Positions 59,503 through 64,000 of a stretch of DNA of 64,000 nucleotides are shown piece by piece (positions within the stretch are counted from its first letter, which is position 1; each line of letters opens with the position of its first letter). Origin of the DNA: a bacterium. GTDB taxonomy: Bacteria > Myxococcota_A > UBA9160 > SZUA-336. The stretch spans positions 22,730-86,729 of the forward strand of contig JAAELY010000249.1 of assembly GCA_024226335.1 (NCBI GenBank), in the 5' to 3' direction. The notes below the pieces were generated by a model. That model did no database searches. It saw only the letters and a program-made list of their open reading frames with translations, and was not told where the DNA came from. The position numbers and the translations under genes are program-made.

Positions 59503-60066
59503 CTACTCGCCGAATCTCTCGCTCAGCCGCTGGGCAAGGGCCTGCTTCCAGTCTTCCATGGGTTGGAAGTCCGGAGTGCCCTTGTACTTTGCTTCGGTCT
59601 GCGCCGTGAGTTCGTCTTCGCTCAAAGAGAGATCCAGGGGATCGACTACTGGCTGGCGAACGTGCCACGGCGTATCGACGAAACACTCGATGCCATTGCC
59701 TTCGGGATCCGGGAAGTAGACCGACCAGCCGCGTCCGTGGCTGATGGGCATGAAGCGCGTGACACCGGCCTTTTCGGCGGCAGTCTTCATGGCGCGGAGT
59801 TCATCCAGACTCTTCACGTGGAAGGAGAGCTGGTTCACCACGCCGGCCTCTATCCCGCCGTCCTGGCGGCCTTCGACCAGAGCAATCTGGTGATGTTCCT
59901 CCGGGTCGGAACTCAGGAAGACGATCTCGGGATTACCCGGAAGGGGGAGCTTGCCGCGGTCGGTGATCTCGAGACCCATGAGTTCGGTGTAGAAGCTCAC
60001 CATCACCTCCATGTTGTGGACGTGAATGCCGATGTGGCTGAAGTAAGTTCGGGGGACTGTGGCCAT
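59503..60066 (-). CDS. VOC-superfamily protein (glyoxalase/extradiol dioxygenase-like)
   Basis: A 187-residue protein with two VOC units: YFSHIGIHVHNMEVMVSFYT at the N terminus and VNQLSFHVKSLDEL with FPDPEGNGIECFVD in the second. Candidate metal ligands are His11, His78-82 region and the Glu of IECFVD. The C-terminal tail of about 50 residues (PLDLSLSEDELTAQTEAKYK) is extra. It lies 69 bases downstream of the TetR-family gene on the same strand. Extradiol dioxygenase activity on a catechol-like product of the nearby monooxygenases is plausible but unproven. Confidence 0.85.
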   Translation of the reverse strand: MATVPRTYFSHIGIHVHNMEVMVSFYTELMGLEITDRGKLPLPGNPEIVFLSSDPEEHHQIALVEGRQDGGIEAGVVNQLSFHVKSLDELRAMKTAAEKAGVTRFMPISHGRGWSVYFPDPEGNGIECFVDTPWHVRQPVVDPLDLSLSEDELTAQTEAKYKGTPDFQPMEDWKQALAQRLSERFGE

Positions 60067-60135
60067 GAGTTCTACTCCTTGATTCCTGGTTTGACTTCCA
60101 GGGAACTTGTTAGGTGTTCTGAAAGACGAAAAGCG

Positions 60136-60771
60136 TCAAGACGTTTCCAGTGGTTCTCTGGCAATGCGCGCCGCTTCCTCCGGAGGAACTCCAAGTCCGC
60201 GCAGGATGAATTCCGCCGCGATCTCGGCGGCATCCTCGTCCAGTCTGTTCTGATTCCACGCGGTGAGCACTCCGATCATCGCTCCGTCGATCAAGCTCCA
60301 GGCGGTGGTCCGACTCCTGACCTGGAAGCGACCACTGGCCAGGCCGCGGTTCATATCGTCGAGTGGGGGCGCGCCCATTCCTTCCCCCAGATTGCGGAAG
60401 GGGGTTCCCGAATGAAATACGCACCAGTTCCACAGCGGATCGCCGTGGATCGTGCGCAGCGCGATGCGGATACCGGTGGCCAGGCGCAGGGCCGGGTCTT
60501 GGTTGCCGTCTGCGACCCGGTCGACCTGCTCGTGAATGGAACTGGCCCGTTCGTCGATCAGGGGACGCAACACATCGGCCTTGCTCTCGAAATGCAGGTA
60601 GAAGGTGCCATGGCCGACGTCCGCAGCATCCGTGATGTCCGAGATGGTGACTTCCTCGACTCCGCGCTCGCTCATGAGCTGCGCTGCGGCTTCGAGGATT
60701 CGGGCCCGGGTTCGCTGGCGCCGCCGCTGGCTGCGGGTGGTCGGCGCCTTTTCGCTGATGGCTGTCTTCAC
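60136..60771 (-). CDS. TetR-family transcriptional regulator
   Basis: A 211-residue regulator: basic N terminus TTRSQRRRQRTRARILEAAA, then VTISDITDAADVGHGTFYLHF as helix-turn-helix. The C-terminal ligand domain has a central GDPLWNWCVFHSG block. It is divergent from the flavin monooxygenase gene, with 82 bases between starts that carry two TGAC-N4-GTCA sites. It probably represses both its own operon (with the VOC gene) and the monooxygenase. Confidence 0.9.
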   Translation of the reverse strand: MKTAISEKAPTTRSQRRRQRTRARILEAAAQLMSERGVEEVTISDITDAADVGHGTFYLHFESKADVLRPLIDERASSIHEQVDRVADGNQDPALRLATGIRIALRTIHGDPLWNWCVFHSGTPFRNLGEGMGAPPLDDMNRGLASGRFQVRSRTTAWSLIDGAMIGVLTAWNQNRLDEDAAEIAAEFILRGLGVPPEEAARIAREPLETS

Positions 60772-60797
60772 GATTGAATTATGACAAAATTCATGGT

Positions 60798-60826
60798 TGA
60801 CGCAAGTCAGTTTATGACTATAGTCA
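60798..60826. promoter_or_regulatory. Twin TetR-type operators
   Basis: Two copies of TGAC-N4-GTCA followed by G lie at 60798-60809 (spacer GCAA) and 60815-60826 (spacer TATA; a 12-base perfect palindrome). Their centres are 17 bases apart, so the copies are nearly two helical turns from each other. They lie 28-56 bases before the monooxygenase start. Confidence 0.7.
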
Positions 60827-60853
60827 GTATTTCAATATTACGGAGATCCTGAC

Positions 60854-62020
60854 ATGAAGCTCGAAGACGTCATTCCCGCGGCCCGTGCGCTCTTGCCAGC
60901 CATAGCCGAGCGGGCAGAGAAGACCGAAGAAGCCCGGAGTCTCCTGCCCGATACGGCTCGCGAAATGCGCGACGCCGGTATGTTCAAACTCCTTCAACCG
61001 CGAGCTTTTGGCGGATATGAGCTGGATCCGGTTGCGCTCATCAGGGCCAGTGTGGAGCTCGCTCAGGGCTGCGGTTCAACCGGCTGGTGCCTCGGAGTTC
61101 TCGCGGTCCACAATTGGATGCTGGGTCTCTACGATCGCCAAGCTCAGGAAGATGTCTGGGGAGAGGACCCGGATACGCTGCTAGCTGCCTCTTTCGCGCC
61201 CACAGGCACGGCCGAGCGCGTGGCCGACGGCATCCGGATCAGCGGCCGCTGGTCCTTCGCGAGCGGGGTGGATGCATCCAGTTGGATGATGGTCGGCGCC
61301 CAGGTTCCCTCGGACTCTCCCGTCCCGGACCTGCGCCTATTCCTCGTACCCCAGGATCAGTACCGCATCGACGACAACTGGCACGTCAGCGGTCTCGCCG
61401 GAACGGGCAGCAAGGACGTCGTGATCGATGGAGCGATTGTTCCCGATTACCGCTCCCTACCGCTCGTCGATGCCTTCTCGGGTCATTCTCCCGGCGCTGA
61501 ACTCTACGCCGACAGTCCGCTCTATCGCGTTCCCTTTGGAACCATGTTGCTCTTCGCACTGGTCGGGCCTTCACTCGGAATGGCTCGCGGAACCTACGCG
61601 TCGTTCATCGAGCGATCCAAGACCCGGATGATCACGTACAGCGCTGAGAAGGTGTCCGAGCAGACGCCGGTTCACGTGTTGTTAGGTGAGTCTTCCTACC
61701 TTATGGATGCAGTGGATCTCCTCTGGGAGCGGGACCTGGCCCAGATCGCGCAATTCGCCCGAGAGAAACACGAATTCAGTATCGAAGAGCGAGCCTTGTA
61801 CAAGCGCAACGTCGGTCTGGGTCTGCGCTCGTGTCAGGAGGTGATCGGAAAACTCTCCGGAGCCAGCGGTGCCCACGGAATCTTCAAGTCGAGCCCCATT
61901 CAGCGGGCTTACCGAGACGTGCACGCCATGACGACTCACGCGGCGTTGGAGCCCAGTCAATCCGCTCGCGTCACGGGCCGCGTCGCGCTCGGACTCGATC
62001 CCGCCACCTTGCTCGTTTGA
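60854..62020 (+). CDS. Flavin-dependent monooxygenase, acyl-CoA dehydrogenase fold (HsaA/HpaH-like)
   Basis: A 388-residue group D oxygenase component. The fold is that of acyl-CoA dehydrogenase, but CGSTGWCLGVLAVHNWML, ISGRWSFASGVDASSWMMVGA (part) and the C-terminal HGIFKSSPIQRAYRDVHAMTTHA (part) match the HsaA/HpaB2-type hydroxylases that use reduced FMN from a separate reductase. The latter histidine-rich helix often holds catalytic residues. GGAGAT precedes ATG 60854. It is regulated by the divergent TetR. The ring-hydroxylation substrate is unknown and no reductase is adjacent. Confidence 0.87.
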   Translation: MKLEDVIPAARALLPAIAERAEKTEEARSLLPDTAREMRDAGMFKLLQPRAFGGYELDPVALIRASVELAQGCGSTGWCLGVLAVHNWMLGLYDRQAQEDVWGEDPDTLLAASFAPTGTAERVADGIRISGRWSFASGVDASSWMMVGAQVPSDSPVPDLRLFLVPQDQYRIDDNWHVSGLAGTGSKDVVIDGAIVPDYRSLPLVDAFSGHSPGAELYADSPLYRVPFGTMLLFALVGPSLGMARGTYASFIERSKTRMITYSAEKVSEQTPVHVLLGESSYLMDAVDLLWERDLAQIAQFAREKHEFSIEERALYKRNVGLGLRSCQEVIGKLSGASGAHGIFKSSPIQRAYRDVHAMTTHAALEPSQSARVTGRVALGLDPATLLV

Positions 62021-62026
62021 ACTGAA

Positions 62027-62063
62027 GGAACGACGGGGTCGCCAACGGCGAGCCCGTCGTTCC
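62027..62063 (+). terminator. Strong terminator-like hairpin
   Basis: Arms GGAACGACGGG (62027-62037) and CCCGTCGTTCC (62053-62063) pair perfectly. A second stem TCGCC/GGCGA with an AAC loop sits inside, separated by one G-G mismatch. It starts seven bases after the monooxygenase stop. There is no T-run. Confidence 0.65.
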
Positions 62064-62554
62064 GCACATCCACTTTCCGCGCTGGTCCGATCAGCTCCGT
62101 TTCTCCGGTACGATTTGAGAACGAAGTACCGGCGATCCAAAGGAATGCTGCTTGAGCGGAAGCGGAAACCGGCCTTCACGGCCCCCCGATCGCCTTGTGT
62201 TGATCGGAAGACAGCGAGCGACCGATCGGAAGCCTCGATGTGAGTTCGGAGCATTCGAAACCCGGGATCCGAATTCCTCTTTTCGGTTTCACGTTGCCCG
62301 TTACCCGGACGCCGTCGTTTGATCTATGGCGCGCGTGAGCGCGTCTGTCCAACGTGTCACCTAACGACGCGAATTCTCGAACTGTGCCCTTCTGCCACTC
62401 AAGAAGGGGATATCGGGATTCGATCTATATCGGAGAAGTTGAACTGATATGGAATTTAGGCATGGGTTCGATCGGCGGTTTCGCGGGTCTACCCGCGGGA
62501 ATTCCGTTCGACTGTGCTCGGGATTTGCGTACCCAACAAAGGGAATTGCTTCCG
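62064..62554. other. Non-coding region upstream of the chemoreceptor-like gene
   Basis: I see no gene in these 490 bases. The only marked element is CGCGGGT-CT-ACCCGCG at 62482-62497, a perfect 7-bp inverted repeat about 60 bases before the start. It could be an operator or leader hairpin. Promoter hexamers are not clear. Confidence 0.5.
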
Positions 62555-64000
62555 ATGCCAGAAACCCCCGAGACCACTTCGAACTTCTTTCGCGACCTCC
62601 CTGTAGGTAGGAAACTCGCCGGTCTGGCGTTGCTATTCGCCAGTACTCTGATTGGAGTCGTCACCTATACGGTCTTGACGCTGAACCAGCAAAAAGCTGA
62701 CGCCAGCGTAATCAACGTCGCCGGTCGTCAGCGTATGTTGACCCAGAAGTACACGAAGGAGTTATTGGACGAGCTTTCCGGTCGCCAGGTACTCGCCTCT
62801 ACGGTCTCTCGGGTGGAAACGGCGGCGGCACAGGTTCTGGCCGACCGCGCCTACTACGCCAAGAACGTCGTCGGGAAGCTCAAGAGAGACGATAGCGCGG
62901 TGTACGCATCACCAGACTACGCTGGGGTGCACAACGCCATACCGGCACCCGCGACGTTTACCCAGGAGGTCGCCGACATCATTCGCGGTGGTGATGCGGG
63001 ATACGAGTACGAGCTGCTCAGCAAGTACAATATCGATCCCGAAAAGGGTCTGAAGACTGAGATTGGAGAGGCGGCGTGGGCGGCTCTCGCTGAGAACCCC
63101 GACACTCCATTCACCCGTGTCGTTGCACGCGGCACCGGGGCTTCGCTGTTCTACGCCCGAGCGGATCTGGCGAAGCAGGGTTGCGTCTCCTGCCACAACG
63201 CTCTTCCGAGTAGCCCAAAGAGAGACTTCCGTGTAGGCGATCTGATGGGCTTGCTGGTTCTGAAGGCGTCGATTACGAACGACGCCAATCTTGCCGCTCA
63301 GCTTTTGACCACGGGGGCCGAGGCTCCCTACCAGAAGACGCGCAAGCTCTTTGAGGTATCGCTAGCGGCCCTGCGAGAAGGCGGTGCCACTTTCTCGGAT
63401 CTCGGCATGCAGAAAGAGTTGCTGCTACCGGGGACTCAGAATACCGAGATACAGCAGCAGTTGGCAGTGGTAGCTGAGAAGTGGGGCGCTTTGCAGACCA
63501 CGGCGGCAGCGATTGCGCAGGATCAGGTGAACTCGGCGGCATATCTGGCGAACATGAGCGAGATCCGCACTCTCAATATCGAGACTCTGAAGAACATGAA
63601 CAAGGCGGTTGGAATGTTCGCCGCCGAATCCTCCGGGAAAGTCGCGGCGATGATTACCATGGAATGGATCATCCTGGCGCTCGCACTCGTGCTAGGTGGC
63701 TGGGTCAGCTTCACGATTGCTATGGGGATCACGCGACCGCTTCAAAAGCTGTCGGAAGCCGTCATTGGAGTCGGAAAGACTGGAGATCTCTCCCTCCGCG
63801 CCGAGATCAACGGGCGGGATGAGATTGGGCGAACGGTCTCCGCATTCAACCAGCTGATGGAATCGCAACAACACGTGATCACGGAGGTCAACGGCGTGGT
63901 CGGCGCACTGGCCGATGGTGACTTCAGCAAGCGCGTCGAAGTCGATTGCCAGGGTGACTTTAAACGCCTGAAGAGCGGCGTCAACACCTCGACTGAACAG
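62555..64000 (+). CDS. Heme-c sensor chemoreceptor-like protein (DUF3365 plus HAMP), 3' end outside window
   Basis: 482 residues are visible and the frame is open at the edge. TM1 is at about 21-42. A periplasmic region begins with VINVAGRQRMLTQKY, as in PilJ/NarX-type and DUF3365 sensors. Cys210-His214 reads CVSCH, a c-type heme site, followed by FRVGDLMGLLVL, the usual end of DUF3365 (Tll0287-like). TM2 is at about 368-390. A HAMP domain (GITRPLQKLSEAV, DEIGRTVSAFNQLM) and a second HAMP-like unit (ALADGDFSKRVE, GDFKRLKSGVN) follow. The missing output is probably a methyl-accepting signalling domain. ATG 62555 has AAGGGA upstream. Confidence 0.82.
   Translation, partial: MPETPETTSNFFRDLPVGRKLAGLALLFASTLIGVVTYTVLTLNQQKADASVINVAGRQRMLTQKYTKELLDELSGRQVLASTVSRVETAAAQVLADRAYYAKNVVGKLKRDDSAVYASPDYAGVHNAIPAPATFTQEVADIIRGGDAGYEYELLSKYNIDPEKGLKTEIGEAAWAALAENPDTPFTRVVARGTGASLFYARADLAKQGCVSCHNALPSSPKRDFRVGDLMGLLVLKASITNDANLAAQLLTTGAEAPYQKTRKLFEVSLAALREGGATFSDLGMQKELLLPGTQNTEIQQQLAVVAEKWGALQTTAAAIAQDQVNSAAYLANMSEIRTLNIETLKNMNKAVGMFAAESSGKVAAMITMEWIILALALVLGGWVSFTIAMGITRPLQKLSEAVIGVGKTGDLSLRAEINGRDEIGRTVSAFNQLMESQQHVITEVNGVVGALADGDFSKRVEVDCQGDFKRLKSGVNTSTEQ

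Noticed and set aside
1..64000. CRISPR arrays, tRNA or rRNA genes, insertion sequences, integrases, prophage genes.
   Set aside because: No regularly spaced repeats, no recognisable RNA gene and no transposase or integrase motif were seen on either strand.

Overview
The window comes from a Gram-negative bacterium of fairly high G+C. It has lipoprotein signal peptides, an outer-membrane barrel and an RND pump. Multiheme cytochromes, split corrinoid methyltransferases and F420/LLM-type oxidoreductases sit beside acyl-CoA modules. This mix suggests a lineage of the former Deltaproteobacteria (Myxococcota, Desulfobacterota or Binatota type), but no rRNA or other phylogenetic marker is present, so the placement is tentative. 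No tRNA, rRNA, CRISPR array, transposase or integrase was seen.

Layout. 1-2.6 kb: the 3' end of a cysteine desulfurase gene, a secreted sulfatase and a CBS-domain protein. 2.7-15.3 kb: a 12.6-kb cytochrome locus. A minus-strand operon encodes a tetraheme OmcE-like cytochrome, a 9-heme cytochrome, an NHL propeller lipoprotein, a pentaheme lipoprotein, an outer-membrane barrel, a second NHL lipoprotein, a 12-heme cytochrome and a parvulin-type prolyl isomerase. Facing away from it are a 15-heme cytochrome and a second OmcE-like protein. The six cytochromes carry 43 CXXCH motifs plus six CX3CH/CX4CH variants. The shared intergenic region holds two outward-facing sigma-54 promoters, and a strong terminator separates the first cytochrome gene from the rest. 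I read this as an extracellular electron transfer locus, probably making a cytochrome filament and its outer-membrane conduit. 15.3-19.6 kb: an RND permease and its adaptor.

19.7-28.2 kb: a ferritin-like di-iron protein with a palindromic upstream site, then a complete split corrinoid methyl-transfer module: two corrinoid proteins, two UroD-family methyltransferases, a homocysteine methyltransferase, a MetH-activation-like protein and a RACo-type reactivase. 28.3-40 kb: mixed metabolic genes: an LhgO-like FAD enzyme, a HisD-family dehydrogenase, a short-chain dehydrogenase remnant, a threonine-synthase-like enzyme, an alkylsulfatase-like MBL protein, a COG3687-type hydrolase, an ICMT-like methyltransferase, an arylamine N-acetyltransferase-like protein, a split-barrel flavoprotein, a QueG-like Fe-S protein and a DUF1566 surface protein.

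40.2-47.8 kb: an acyl-CoA degradation module (thiolase plus OB-fold partner, divergent from TetR, a fused CoA transferase, acyl-CoA dehydrogenase, SDR and enoyl-CoA hydratase). 47.8-54.1 kb: a BtrH-like protein with a methyltransferase, an arsR-arsM pair, and a MarR-controlled group. 54.1-62 kb: an ATP-grasp-like protein, a Baeyer-Villiger-type monooxygenase, a PaaX-type regulator with an LLM oxidoreductase, a flavoprotein remnant, a VOC protein, and a TetR regulator divergent from a flavin-dependent monooxygenase with twin operators between them. The window ends inside a chemoreceptor-like gene whose sensor domain carries a c-type heme motif. Coordinates were read by hand. Family names come from recognised motifs, not searches.
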